A stretch of DNA of 49,801 nucleotides from Psittacicella hinzii (GTDB lineage: Bacteria; Pseudomonadota; Gammaproteobacteria; Enterobacterales; Psittacicellaceae): NCBI RefSeq assembly GCF_003585885.1, contig NZ_NRHC01000030.1, forward strand, positions 1-49,801, in the 5' to 3' direction. Shown here piece by piece: positions 25,086 through 33,980 of the stretch. Within the stretch, counting starts at the first letter, position 1, and the number at the start of each line of letters is the position of its first letter. The notes beneath the pieces are model-generated. The model had not been told where the DNA came from. It was given only the letters and a program-made list of their open reading frames with translations, and did not search any database. The translations under genes and the position numbers were made by a program.

Positions 25086-25931
25086 TTACCCTAGATTTTG
25101 CGATAATTCTTCTCTTAATTGCGCTAAAGCTATATTAGCGTCAGGTAAAACCCCAAACCAGTAGTAATGAGATAAGGCTGCTTGTCTCACTAACATACCT
25201 AAACCGTCAGCTAAGTTTTGACTACAACCTAGTTGTTCGATAAAACTTAGAAACGGAGTTTTACCTACAGCAGCATACTGCATATCGTAAAACTTAGTAT
25301 TCGGGTTAGTAATACGGCTGGTACGTAAGTTTACCGCATCTTCACCTTTTTTATAGGCTACTGCATTGATTACTAAATCGTAATCATCAAAGTCATACTC
25401 TGTTACAGCCTCAACTTTACCGTACTTTCTAAAGCTTGAAGCTACTTCTTGAGCACGCTCACGTGTACGGTTAAAGATATCTACTTGTGCTCCCTCTTTT
25501 AAAAGATGATAAAGCACACCAGTAACCGCACCACCTGCGCCAAGAATTAGAATTTTACTTTTTAAATTAAGCCAGCCTAAAGATTTTAAATCTGAAGAAA
25601 GACCATAGCCATCTGTATTTTCTGCGTAAAGGCTACCGTCAGCTCGCTTAATAACTGTATTACATGCTTGAGCTATCTCACAAACTTCTGATCTATCTTT
25701 GATTAGATCATAGACTACTTTTTTAAAAGGAGAAGTCACATTAGAACCTTTCCCTCCTTGATTTGCAAAAAAATCAAGAAAAGCTTCAATAAAAGTAGCT
25801 AAATCCATTCCTTCACCATTACGATTATAATCAATGCAAGTGCCTCTTTGACTTGCAAAGATCTCATGAATACGAGGCGAAAGACTATGAGAAATAGGAT
25901 TACCCCAAACTAAAAAACGATCAACTTGCAT
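25086..25931 (-). CDS. aroE: Shikimate dehydrogenase
   Basis: Reduces 3-dehydroshikimate to shikimate with NADPH. The shikimate-binding S-x-S is at residues 14 and 16 (NPISHSLSP), the catalytic Lys at 70 in NVTSPFKK, the catalytic Asp at 107 in ENTDGYG, the NADP glycine loop at 131-135 (GAGGA) and the NRT phosphate-binding motif at 154-156. 281 residues, within the normal range. It lies 5 bases after tsaC, the same neighbour pair as yrdC-aroE in E. coli, and its product feeds aroK at the left end of the window. Confidence 0.96.
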   Translation of the reverse strand: MQVDRFLVWGNPISHSLSPRIHEIFASQRGTCIDYNRNGEGMDLATFIEAFLDFFANQGGKGSNVTSPFKKVVYDLIKDRSEVCEIAQACNTVIKRADGSLYAENTDGYGLSSDLKSLGWLNLKSKILILGAGGAVTGVLYHLLKEGAQVDIFNRTRERAQEVASSFRKYGKVEAVTEYDFDDYDLVINAVAYKKGEDAVNLRTSRITNPNTKFYDMQYAAVGKTPFLSFIEQLGCSQNLADGLGMLVRQAALSHYYWFGVLPDANIALAQLREELSQNLG

Positions 25932-25936
25932 ATTTC

Positions 25937-27172
25937 TTAACCTCTAGCCTTAGCTTTTTCATATACTCGAGCTATTTCTTTGTATGCTGGAATTAGATGA
26001 GGAAAAGACAGTACTTTGTCTAGTTCTAATCCCTCTGGTTGTTGGTCACCAAATACCTCTTCTTGCCCTATACGACCTAATTCCAAATTAATCACTGACG
26101 TATAGCTTGCTAAAGTAAAATCTAAGTCCACTAATAGACGTAAAACAGCTAGTTGTTTTACTAATACATCATCAAATGCCAAAAACACATCTTCTAAATT
26201 AGGAACTAATAGATCTTTAGCATTTCTAAGGACACCAAATTTAGGGACTTCACCAATACTAGCTAGTTTTTCTAAACTTTCTTTAGGAAGAAGATTTAAT
26301 AAAATACTTTCATTTACTTCTTTCTCTTGACCATAAATTACAGGTTGATCATAAACTACTACCTGTTCTTGCTCATAGAGATTAGAAGAACTCTCTAACA
26401 TCTTAACAACTTGCTCTGCCGTTCTTAAAGAATTGCTTCCTGAATAATTTGCAGAAGTTGAAACTATCGCCCCGCCAAAAGTGTTAATTAAGTCCATTAA
26501 AAACGGTTCATGAGTTATTCTCACAGCAACTGTTGCAAACTTACCACGTAAAACCTCTGGGCAATCTTTTTTTGCAGGAAGGAGGAAAGTAAGTCCTTGT
26601 CCAGTACTATGTAAAGCTGCAACTAAATGTAACGCTTGGCTTAAGTTCTCTTGTGCCTCCTCTCCTATTGCTAGAAGATTATGCGCTTTAGCTTGCTGGT
26701 AGGCGCTCTTTAGAATGTAAAGAATTCTTTCTAAGTAAATTATATGGATGTTATCCTCTTCACCAATATCTCTAACTCTTGCATCACTATCTTCTGATCT
26801 TATATTACCGATAGCTTGCACTAAACTATTAAAGTAACTCTCACTTACCCCTGGATATTTGTCCTTAGATAAAAGAGAGTTTTGCTTAAATGGCTTACGT
26901 GGATGGTTAACATGTTTAAGTAACTCTTTTAGACTTTGAGGGATTAAGTCTAAATCAACTATTTCACTTACTTGCTCTAGTGAAGTTGCAAGAATAACAA
27001 AACCTTTATTAGCATCGCGTTCTTTTAAAGCAAGAATTCTTTCAATAACCTCAAGCTTGTCGATGCGGCAACCTAAACCAAACACAGATTCGGTTGGGTA
27101 AGCAACAATCTTATCTAAAAGATCTTTGGTCGCTTGCAGTTCTTTTAGATTTGAAACTTTGGCGATCTTCAT
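25937..27172 (-). CDS. tsaC: TsaC/YrdC threonylcarbamoyl-AMP synthase with large insertion and C-terminal extension
   Basis: Makes threonylcarbamoyl-AMP for the t6A37 modification of ANN-decoding tRNAs. The TsaC signature is present: AYPTESVFGLGC (24-35), K50xR52 in LKERD, GLTFLLPA (193-200), VAVRIT (215-220) and STSANYSG (238-245). TsaC proteins are about 190 residues; this one has 411. About 100 residues are inserted at 87-187, between the ELLK helix and the position of the family's WPGP segment, and about 110 more follow the normal C terminus. The insert breaks the usual ...RWPGPVTF stretch, leaving HSTGQGLTF. The frame is open and the SD (GGAG) is good. Neither addition resembles a known domain to me, including the Sua5 domain. 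Confidence 0.9.
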   Translation of the reverse strand: MKIAKVSNLKELQATKDLLDKIVAYPTESVFGLGCRIDKLEVIERILALKERDANKGFVILATSLEQVSEIVDLDLIPQSLKELLKHVNHPRKPFKQNSLLSKDKYPGVSESYFNSLVQAIGNIRSEDSDARVRDIGEEDNIHIIYLERILYILKSAYQQAKAHNLLAIGEEAQENLSQALHLVAALHSTGQGLTFLLPAKKDCPEVLRGKFATVAVRITHEPFLMDLINTFGGAIVSTSANYSGSNSLRTAEQVVKMLESSSNLYEQEQVVVYDQPVIYGQEKEVNESILLNLLPKESLEKLASIGEVPKFGVLRNAKDLLVPNLEDVFLAFDDVLVKQLAVLRLLVDLDFTLASYTSVINLELGRIGQEEVFGDQQPEGLELDKVLSFPHLIPAYKEIARVYEKAKARG

Positions 27173-27461
27173 CGCTAAACTCCATATACAAATTTAATTA
27201 AATATAACTTTATCTAAAGTCTCAGTTAGCTTATAGATAGCTATAATTTTAACATAAGCCATAGTCTTAGCTATAAAAATGTGATCTATTAAACCTTTTT
27301 ACAATTTTATAAAGTTAAATTTTGAAAATAAAGTATAATATAGCGGGGTGAAACTACTCACTTTCTTATTAGATTGAATTACTTTCTTCTTAGATTTTAA
27401 TTTAGGTGCTTAAGTAATTTACTTTACCAAGCTTTAAACTAATTAATTATAGGATTTTTCG
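27173..27461. promoter_or_regulatory. Divergent intergenic region between tsaC and tkt
   Basis: This 289-base gap is where the prevailing gene strand switches from minus to plus. It holds the promoters of tsaC (minus) and tkt (plus). A TATAAT at 27334-27339, within AAAGTATAATATAG, is the likely tkt -10 with a leader of about 115 bases. Downstream is a near-perfect 16-bp direct repeat at 27360-27375 and 27381-27396. Confidence 0.6.
27360..27396 (+). repeat. 16-bp direct repeat in the tkt leader
   Basis: ACTTTCTTATTAGATT (27360-27375) and ACTTTCTTCTTAGATT (27381-27396) differ at one base and start 21 bases apart, about two helical turns. They lie downstream of the probable -10 and upstream of the tkt ribosome site, suiting a repressor site or an RNA element. 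Confidence 0.6.
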
Positions 27462-29474
27462 ATGACTACTCCAACATTAAGACAACTATGCGCTAACGCT
27501 ATTAGAGTGTTATCAATGGATGCAATCCAAAAAGCTAACTCAGGTCACCCAGGTGCTCCTATGGGTATGGCTGACATTGCTGAGGTATTATGGCGCCGTA
27601 ACTTAAAGCACAACCCATTAAATCCTAAATGGGCAAATAGAGACCGCTTTGTTCTTTCTAATGGTCACGGTTCAATGTTAATTTATAGCCTATTACACTT
27701 AACAGGCTACGACCTATCTTTAGCAGAATTAAAGAACTTCCGTCAATTAGGTTCATTAACTCCAGGACACCCTGAATATGGTCACACTCCAGGAGTAGAA
27801 ACAACTACAGGTCCTCTAGGTCAAGGTATCGCTAATGCTGTAGGTATGGCTTTAGCTGAAAAATTACTTGCACGTGAATTCAACCAAGAAGATCTAAAAC
27901 CAGTTGACCACTACACTTACGCTTTCTTAGGTGATGGTTGTTTAATGGAAGGGGTATCACACGAAGCTTGTTCTTTAGCAGGTACTCTAGGTTTAAATAA
28001 ATTAATTGCTTTCTACGATGCTAATAACATCTCAATTGACGGTGACATCGAAGGATGGTTCACAGATAACACAGCTGAGCGTTTTAGAGCTTACGGTTGG
28101 AATGTTATTGAAAATGTAGATGGTCACAACCCAGAACAAATTCAAGCTGCTTTAGATGCTGCTAAAAAAGAAAGCAACAAACCAAGCTTAATTATTTGTA
28201 AAACTGTAATTGGTAAAGGTGCACCTAATAAAGAAGGTACTCACCACGTTCACGGTGCTCCACTAGGCGCTGATGAAATTAAAGCTTCTAAAGAAGCTAT
28301 GCAATGGCCTTCATTAGAACCTTTCTATGTACCTGAAGAAGCATACAATGCTTGGAATGCTCGTACAACAGGACAAAAAGTTGAAGAAGAGTGGAATAAA
28401 TTATTTGCTGCTTATAAAGAAAGATATCCTGAATTAGGTGCAAAATTAGAAGCTCGTTTCAATGGTGAATTAGAAGCTAATTTAGCTGAATTAGCAGATC
28501 AATACATCGCTCAATTACAAGCTGAACCTAAATCTTTAGCAACTCGTTCATCTTCACAAAACGCGTTAAATGCTTTAGCTCCACACGTTTCTTCAATCCT
28601 AGGTGGTTCTGCTGACTTAGCTCCTTCAAACTTAACTATGTTTAAAGGTTGCAAGTCAATTACTCCTAACGATGTAGCTGGTAACTACGTTCACTATGGT
28701 GTACGTGAGTTCGGTATGGCTGCAATTATGAACGGGGTAGCGTTACACGGTACTCACTTACCTTACGGTGGCACTTTCTTAATGTTCTCAAGCTATGCAA
28801 TGAACGCTATTCGTATGGCTGCATTAATGAAACTACAAACTGTATACGTGTTTACGCACGATTCTATCGGTGTAGGTGAAGATGGTCCAACTCACCAACC
28901 AATTGAAAATACAGAACAATTACGCTTAATTCCTAACTTAAGCGTATGGCGTCCAGCTGACCAAGTAGAAACAGCTGTAGCTTGGAAACAAGCATTATTA
29001 GCTAACCGCACTAAACCAACTGCTCTAATCTTAACTAGACAAAATCTAGAACAACAAGAGCGTACAGCACAACAAGTAGCTGATATTGAAAAAGGTGGTT
29101 ATGTATTAGTAGACGCTGTAAATCCAGAAGTGATTTTTGTAGCTACAGGTTCTGAAGTTGATTTAGCTGTTAAAGTAGCAGAAAAATTAACTGCTGAAGG
29201 TAAAGCTGTTCGTGTAGTATCTATGCCTTCAGTTGATACTTTCGAAGCACAAGATCAAGCTTACCGTGAATCAGTATTACCAACAAGCGTACGTAAACGT
29301 GTAGTTCTAGAAGTAGGTTCTACTTCTGGCTGGTACAAATATGTTGGCTTAGATGGTTTAGTACTTGGTATTGACCGTTACGGTGATTCAGCTCCAGCTG
29401 CACAATTATTTGATTTATTTGGCTTTACAGTAGACAAAGTTTACGATAAAGTTTCACAATATCTAAACAAATAA
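27462..29474 (+). CDS. tkt: Transketolase
   Basis: Thiamine-diphosphate enzyme that transfers two-carbon ketol units in the non-oxidative pentose phosphate pathway. [11 protein letters not shown] (27-37) holds a conserved active-site His. The thiamine-pyrophosphate motif runs from GDG (157-159) to DANN (186-189). The second-half transketolase motif [13 protein letters not shown] is near residue 465. 670 residues, typical. The TAGGAT ribosome site precedes the ATG. It is the first plus-strand gene and is expressed alone, with a strong terminator after it. Its codon choice is strongly uniform (TTA for Leu, GCT/GCA for Ala), consistent with high expression. Confidence 0.98.
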   Translation: MTTPTLRQLCANAIRVLSMDAIQKANSGHPGAPMGMADIAEVLWRRNLKHNPLNPKWANRDRFVLSNGHGSMLIYSLLHLTGYDLSLAELKNFRQLGSLTPGHPEYGHTPGVETTTGPLGQGIANAVGMALAEKLLAREFNQEDLKPVDHYTYAFLGDGCLMEGVSHEACSLAGTLGLNKLIAFYDANNISIDGDIEGWFTDNTAERFRAYGWNVIENVDGHNPEQIQAALDAAKKESNKPSLIICKTVIGKGAPNKEGTHHVHGAPLGADEIKASKEAMQWPSLEPFYVPEEAYNAWNARTTGQKVEEEWNKLFAAYKERYPELGAKLEARFNGELEANLAELADQYIAQLQAEPKSLATRSSSQNALNALAPHVSSILGGSADLAPSNLTMFKGCKSITPNDVAGNYVHYGVREFGMAAIMNGVALHGTHLPYGGTFLMFSSYAMNAIRMAALMKLQTVYVFTHDSIGVGEDGPTHQPIENTEQLRLIPNLSVWRPADQVETAVAWKQALLANRTKPTALILTRQNLEQQERTAQQVADIEKGGYVLVDAVNPEVIFVATGSEVDLAVKVAEKLTAEGKAVRVVSMPSVDTFEAQDQAYRESVLPTSVRKRVVLEVGSTSGWYKYVGLDGLVLGIDRYGDSAPAAQLFDLFGFTVDKVYDKVSQYLNK

Positions 29475-29481
29475 TATTTTT

Positions 29482-29510
29482 AAAGCCTAGGGTTTCCCTA
29501 GGCTTTACTT
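29482..29510 (+). terminator. Terminator of tkt
   Basis: AAAGCCTAGGG (29482-29492) pairs perfectly with CCCTAGGCTTT (29496-29506) around a TTT loop, followed by ACTTTT. It starts 8 bases after the tkt stop. Confidence 0.88.
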
Positions 29511-29577
29511 TTGCTGAAAAAATCGGCATTAAAAAAAGAGGCGCCAAAGACACCCCTACTTCCATAAACTAAAAAAG

Positions 29578-29636
29578 TTTAACACTATCCAAATATTTAG
29601 GCTTTCCACCCCTAAATATAAAGTTTATGTGTTAAA
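29578..29636. repeat. Nested inverted repeat in the candidate origin
   Basis: Outer arms TTTAACAC (29578-29585) / GTGTTAAA (29629-29636) enclose inner arms ATATTTAGG (29593-29601) / CCTAAATAT (29611-29619), all exact. The loop is 9 bases. The outer arms resemble DnaA boxes with two mismatches. Confidence 0.55.
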
Positions 29637-29830
29637 TATTTGTTTATTTTACCACCATTAAATAGCTAATATCAAGCTTCTCCTGCAAAAAGCTCGCAAC
29701 TTATAGCTGATTTAATTCTTATAGTTAGTAAGATAAAATTGTGATTTATGGTATAATACTCTACTTAGTAAATTTCAATTTTTAAACATTAGTTAGATAA
29801 TTTATACGAAATTATCCAGCTAATGCTTAA

Positions 29831-30118
29831 AACCTAATTTGCGGTGCTTTTTATACACTACAGACCATAACCACTATTATAATAGTGTAAAATTGTTAAT
29901 TTTGTAGCTGTAACTTGCTAACATTCAAGTATAAGTTCTTATCTAACAATGCGATTTTATAATCGAATACTATTTCTATAGCAGGTTAATTTTTCATAAA
30001 GTAGTGTATAAATTTCTATACACCACTACCTTAAATAAAAGTTATTTTTCTTATTTAAGATATTGAAAATTAAATCGCTTTATTTTTGTAGTGTATAAAA
30101 GTCACCGCAATTTAGGTT
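29831..30118. repeat. 32-bp inverted repeat spaced by 224 bp upstream of mnmG
   Basis: 29831-29862 and 30087-30118 are reverse complements at 29 of 32 positions. The shared core includes TGTAGTGTATAAAA and CACCGCAA. The same GTAGTGTATAA element also occurs at 30001-30011, where it forms its own hairpin with 30017-30029. Each contains a DnaA-box-like TTATACACT. Confidence 0.75.
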
Positions 30119-30166
30119 AAAATTTTTTCGTTTTAATTTTATTTATTAATTAATTTAATCATCTCT

Positions 30167-32092
30167 ATGATTTACAACAAAAAATATGATGTTATTGTAA
30201 TTGGTGGTGGACATGCTGGAACAGAAGCTTGTTTAGCTGCTGCCCGCATGGGGTTAAAAACTCTACTTTTAACTCACAACATTGATACTTTAGGACAAAT
30301 GTCTTGTAACCCAGCTATAGGTGGTATCGGTAAAGGTCACCTTGTTAAAGAAATCGATGCTATGGGTGGTTTAATGGGGATTGCTGCTGACCACTGTGGA
30401 ATTCAATTTAGAACTCTGAACTCTTCAAAAGGTCCTGCAGTACGTGCAACACGTGCACAAATCGATCGTTCTTTATACCGTAACTTTGTAAGTAAATACC
30501 TATGTAATCAAGAAAATCTAGATATTTTCCAACAAGAAGTTGTTGATATCAAGATTGAAAATGATACTGTTAAAAGTGTTATTACTAAAATCGGTTTAGA
30601 GTTCGAAACTACTACTGCAGTTTTAACTACTGGTACTTTCTTAGGTGGTAAAATCCACGTAGGCATGGAAAACTATACCGGTGGTCGTGCTGGAGATCCA
30701 GCTTCAATTTCTCTAGCAGAGCGTTTACGTAGTTTAAATCTTCGTGTTGGTCGTTTAAAAACTGGTACCCCTCCACGTATTGACGTCCGCACAATTGACT
30801 TTAGTAAGCTAGGTATTCAAGAAGGTGATCAAGGTGAATTACCAGTATTTAGTTTCATGGGATCACAAGAGCAACACCCTCAACAAATCCCTTGTTACAT
30901 GACTTACACTAACGAAGAAACTCACCAAGCTATTCGTGATAACTTACATCGTTCTCCTATGTATGCTGGAGTTATTGAAGGTGTTGGTCCAAGATACTGT
31001 CCGTCAATTGAAGATAAAATCGTTCGTTTTGCTGACAAAGACAAACACCAAATCTTCTTAGAACCTGAAGGTTTAAACTCTACAGAAATTTATCCTAATG
31101 GAGTTTCAACTTCATTACCATTTGACGTACAAGTTAAAATTATTAACTCTATGCCTGGCTTAGAAAATGCGCGTATTATGCGTCCAGGTTACGCTATTGA
31201 GTATGATTATTTTGATCCTCGTGATTTAAAACTTTCACTTGAAAGTAAAAAAATCACTAATCTATTTATGGCTGGTCAAATTAACGGTACTACAGGTTAT
31301 GAAGAAGCTGCAGCTCAAGGTTTACTTGCTGGTATTAATGCAGGTCTTCGTTGTCAAAATAAAGATGCTTGGTATCCTAAACGTAATGAAGCTTACCTTG
31401 GAGTGTTAATTGATGATCTTTGTACTTTAGGAACAAACGAACCTTATCGCCTTTTCACTTCACGTGCTGAATACCGTTTATTATTACGTGAAGACAACGC
31501 AGATTTACGTTTAACTCCTAAAGCACAAGAGTTAGGCTTAATTACAGCTGAACGTTGGCAGCGTTTCCAAGATAAAGTAGCAAACATAGGTAAAGAAACT
31601 GAACGTTTAAAAAACATTTGGATTCACCCTCATGTTGAGAATATCGCTGAAATCAATGCTCTGTTAGACGCTCCTTTAACTAAAGAAGCTAATGGTCTTG
31701 AACTGCTTAAACGTCCAGACATGAATTACGAAAAATTATGTCAAATTGCACAGTTTGCGACTGAACAATTAGATGACAAACAAGCTGCTATACAAGTTGA
31801 GATCAATAGTAAATATCAAGGTTATATTGACCGTCAATTAGAAGAGATCGCTCGTTTAGAACGTAATGAAAATACTGAAATTCCAGCAGATTTCGTTTAT
31901 CGCGAAATTTCAGGTTTATCAAATGAAGTTATTTCTAAACTAGAAAACTTTAGACCACAAACTATTGGTCAAGCTTCACGTATTTCAGGTATCACCCCTG
32001 CGGCTATCTCTATTTTATTAGTTTATCTAAAAAAATATAGCCAAGCACATGGTTCTACCCTACCAGGTGGAATCGCTCGCGAAGCTGAATAA
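30167..32092 (+). CDS. mnmG: tRNA uridine 5-carboxymethylaminomethyl modification enzyme MnmG (GidA)
   Basis: FAD-dependent partner of MnmE that installs the cmnm5 group on U34 of tRNAs reading two-fold degenerate codons. The FAD dinucleotide fold is [13 protein letters not shown] (10-22), followed by [22 protein letters not shown] with the catalytic Cys, [44 protein letters not shown] and [16 protein letters not shown]. 641 residues against about 629 in E. coli. No strong ribosome site precedes the ATG. rsmG (gidB), which usually follows mnmG, is absent; a terminator and a permease gene follow instead. mnmE is not in the window. Confidence 0.98.
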   Translation: MIYNKKYDVIVIGGGHAGTEACLAAARMGLKTLLLTHNIDTLGQMSCNPAIGGIGKGHLVKEIDAMGGLMGIAADHCGIQFRTLNSSKGPAVRATRAQIDRSLYRNFVSKYLCNQENLDIFQQEVVDIKIENDTVKSVITKIGLEFETTTAVLTTGTFLGGKIHVGMENYTGGRAGDPASISLAERLRSLNLRVGRLKTGTPPRIDVRTIDFSKLGIQEGDQGELPVFSFMGSQEQHPQQIPCYMTYTNEETHQAIRDNLHRSPMYAGVIEGVGPRYCPSIEDKIVRFADKDKHQIFLEPEGLNSTEIYPNGVSTSLPFDVQVKIINSMPGLENARIMRPGYAIEYDYFDPRDLKLSLESKKITNLFMAGQINGTTGYEEAAAQGLLAGINAGLRCQNKDAWYPKRNEAYLGVLIDDLCTLGTNEPYRLFTSRAEYRLLLREDNADLRLTPKAQELGLITAERWQRFQDKVANIGKETERLKNIWIHPHVENIAEINALLDAPLTKEANGLELLKRPDMNYEKLCQIAQFATEQLDDKQAAIQVEINSKYQGYIDRQLEEIARLERNENTEIPADFVYREISGLSNEVISKLENFRPQTIGQASRISGITPAAISILLVYLKKYSQAHGSTLPGGIAREAE

Positions 32093-32452
32093 AGAAAATT
32101 AATTTATTATATTTATTCTATAGGGAAGTTCTTTACGAACTTCCCTTATTTTTTGCAAATTGTAAAGACTATTGCAATTAGTCAAAACAAACAGTCAAAT
32201 GATAGGTAAAAATCTAAATTAAATCTTACATTTGATAGATTACTCTAATTAAAATTAACATTTTTTCATTGTTATCAAAGTCCATCTCTCAAAAAATCAA
32301 CAACTAAGAAACCACAAGTTTACAAAATCCTGACATTTGATACTTTTTAATAGGCATAAATATTTACTTTTGTTAGTTTTTGCAATTTTTTAGCATTTTT
32401 ATGGCAAAAAAGTGCAAAAAAGTGAGCAGATAAAAATCTCTTAGGTAATAAT
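32093..32452. other. Intergenic region between mnmG and the NCS2 permease
   Basis: Beyond the mnmG terminator, about 300 AT-rich bases must hold the permease promoter. ACATTTGATA occurs at 32228-32237 and again at 32333-32342, and GCAAAAAAGT is repeated in tandem at 32404-32413 and 32414-32423 just upstream of the start. No canonical PurR operator is seen. Confidence 0.4.
32122..32152 (+). terminator. Terminator of mnmG
   Basis: AGGGAAGTTC (32122-32131) pairs perfectly with GAACTTCCCT (32137-32146) around a 5-base loop and is followed by TATTTTTT. It lies 30 bases after the mnmG stop and confirms that mnmG is not in an operon with the next gene. Confidence 0.9.
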
Positions 32453-33910
32453 ATGCGCATACAAGAAAGGAATTTTACCTCTAGGGTAAATCTAGAGCTT
32501 GACCTAGATACAATTCCTCCCTGCAACTATATCTCTTTTCACAAAAATATGTCTTTGCAAAATAATCCTCAACCATCTAGTGGTTTACTTTTAAATGTTG
32601 AAGACAAACCTGGTATTGGTTTGACTTTAATCTTAGCAGCTCAACACTTATTAGCTGCTTTAGGTGGTATCATTGCGGTACCATTAGTTGTTGGTAATGT
32701 TTTAAACTTATCTGCAACTGACACTATTATCTTAGTAAATGCTTCCCTCTTAATTTCAGGAGTGGTAACTTTTATCCAATCTCGAGGTCTTGGTCCTGTT
32801 GGTATCCGTTTACCATCAGTAATGGGAACTAGCTTTACTTTCGTAGCTGCCGCTTTAGCTATCGGTTTTTCAGACGCAGGTGTAGCAGGAATTTTAGGTT
32901 CTTCTCTAGTAGCCTCTCTTGTAATGATTGTAGGTGCTTACTTAATGCCTTACATTCGTAAATACTTCCCACCAGTGGTTACCGGTTGTGTGGTAATGAG
33001 TATTGGTCTTTCATTAATTTCAGTAGCAGTTGACTGGTTTGCTGGCGGACAAAAAACTGACGCTAACTATGCAGCACCTTCTACTTTATTAATGGCTACC
33101 TTTGTTTTAGTAGTAGTTATTATCCTCGTACAATGGGGTAAAGGCATTTTTTCTGCTGCCGCTATCTTCTTTGCAATGCTAATTGGCTACATTGTTGCAG
33201 TTTGTTTTGGCATGGTAGATTTCTCAAGCGTTAAAACTGCTCAAGTTTTTGCTGTACCTACTCCTTTCCACTTTGGTTTATCATTCCCAATTGCTGGTAT
33301 TATTGGTATGTCAATTGCTTACTTAGTTACGATCGTTGAATCTAACGGTAACTTCTTAGCAATTGGTCAAGCAACTAACACAAAAGTAACTGGTGAACAA
33401 GTTAAACGTGGAGTTCTATGTGACGGTTTAGGTTCAGCTTTAGCTGCATGTTTCTCTACTTTACCTTTCTCATCATTTGCACAAAACATCGGAATTATCT
33501 CAATTACTCGCGTAGCTTCACGTTACGTAGTTATGTGGACGGGTATCTTATTATTCTTAGCTGGTCTATTCCCAGTATTTGGTGCTTTAATCGTGTCAAT
33601 TCCTTCCCCTGTTTTAGGTGGTGCTGGCGTAATGATGTTCGCAATGATCATCGTTGGTGGTATCCAAATGCTAGACCGTGTTACCCGTTCGAGAAGAAAC
33701 GGTTTAATCATCGCTATCTCTTTAGGTTCATGCCTAGCAGTAACTCTACGTCCAGAGTTATTTAACTTCTTACCAGCTTGGTCTAAAGAAATTTTCTCTT
33801 CAGGTATCACAACTGGTTCTCTATTTGCAATTATCTTAGATAGAATTCTTCCTGCAGATAAAGAAGTTAATGAAGATGCTGCTGAAGTTGTAGCTGAAAT
33901 CAACAAATAA
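32453..33910 (+). CDS. NCS2/NAT family nucleobase permease (xanthine/uric acid type)
   Basis: Inner-membrane nucleobase:cation symporter of the nucleobase-ascorbate transporter family, with about 12-14 membrane helices. The NAT signature [QEP]NxGxxxxT[RKG] is at residues 344-353 (QNIGIISITR). PLVVGNVL, GIRLPSVMGTSF, PPVVTGCVVMSIGLSL and VLGGAGVMMF align better with the UacT/xanthine branch than with UraA, so a purine (xanthine or urate) is the likely substrate. From the ATG at 32453 the protein has 485 residues with an unusual 32-residue soluble N-terminal extension; starting at the ATG at 32549 (MSLQNN) gives 453, nearer the family. The first ATG has a weak AGG ribosome site, the second none. 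The DNA for the extension can fold into three stems. Confidence 0.88.
   Translation: MRIQERNFTSRVNLELDLDTIPPCNYISFHKNMSLQNNPQPSSGLLLNVEDKPGIGLTLILAAQHLLAALGGIIAVPLVVGNVLNLSATDTIILVNASLLISGVVTFIQSRGLGPVGIRLPSVMGTSFTFVAAALAIGFSDAGVAGILGSSLVASLVMIVGAYLMPYIRKYFPPVVTGCVVMSIGLSLISVAVDWFAGGQKTDANYAAPSTLLMATFVLVVVIILVQWGKGIFSAAAIFFAMLIGYIVAVCFGMVDFSSVKTAQVFAVPTPFHFGLSFPIAGIIGMSIAYLVTIVESNGNFLAIGQATNTKVTGEQVKRGVLCDGLGSALAACFSTLPFSSFAQNIGIISITRVASRYVVMWTGILLFLAGLFPVFGALIVSIPSPVLGGAGVMMFAMIIVGGIQMLDRVTRSRRNGLIIAISLGSCLAVTLRPELFNFLPAWSKEIFSSGITTGSLFAIILDRILPADKEVNEDAAEVVAEINK
32468..32518 (+). promoter_or_regulatory. Possible structured mRNA leader (three-way junction) of the NCS2 permease
   Basis: Three stems can form together: AGGAAT (32468-32473) with ATTCCT (32513-32518), TTTACC (32474-32479) with GGTAAA (32485-32490), and TCTAG (32491-32495) with CTAGA (32504-32508). 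This gives a closed junction just upstream of the alternative ATG at 32549. It would be a leader if that ATG is used. It lacks hallmark purine-riboswitch residues that I can recognise. Confidence 0.35.
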
Positions 33911-33920
33911 GTTTTCTTAA

Positions 33921-33950
33921 TTCAAAGGAGGCAATGCCTCCTTGAACTTT
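33921..33950 (+). terminator. Terminator between the NCS2 permease and the first AzgA-type permease
   Basis: TTCAA-GGAGGC (33921-33932, one bulged A) pairs with GCCTCCTTGAA (33936-33946) around a 3-base loop, followed by CTTTTC. It contains an AAAGGAGG that looks like a ribosome site before a TTG at 33942, but the strong stem argues against that start. Confidence 0.75.
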
Positions 33951-33980
33951 TCATCACTTAATAATTTCTTTTTAGTAACA

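Larger units (their letters stand above)
29475..30166. other. oriC: Candidate replication origin (oriC) upstream of mnmG
   Basis: A 692-base gene-free, AT-rich region directly upstream of mnmG, the usual oriC neighbour in gammaproteobacteria. DnaA-box-like 9-mers (TTWTNCACA with one mismatch, ending in T) are at 29851-29859 (plus) and at 29884-29892, 30003-30011 and 30090-30098 (minus). A 32-base inverted repeat (29 matches) spans 29831-29862 and 30087-30118. Other symmetry includes a 16-bp palindrome at 29872-29887 and hairpins at 29578-29636 and 30030-30059. Genes diverge from this part of the window. Against: no GATC sites were seen, no perfect DnaA box, and tkt rather than mioC is upstream. 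Confidence 0.55.

Noticed and set aside
32401..32425. PurR operator upstream of the NCS2 permease
   Set aside because: The tandem GCAAAAAAGT lacks the palindromic CGNTTNCNT half needed for a PurR site.
33448..33906. Open frames on both strands within the NCS2 permease gene
   Set aside because: They overlap a conserved permease sequence completely and show no coding signature of their own.
33942..33980. TTG start for the first AzgA permease preceded by AAAGGAGG
   Set aside because: The putative ribosome site and TTG lie within the stem of a strong terminator, and the extra 13 residues are not in the family. ATG 33981 is used instead.
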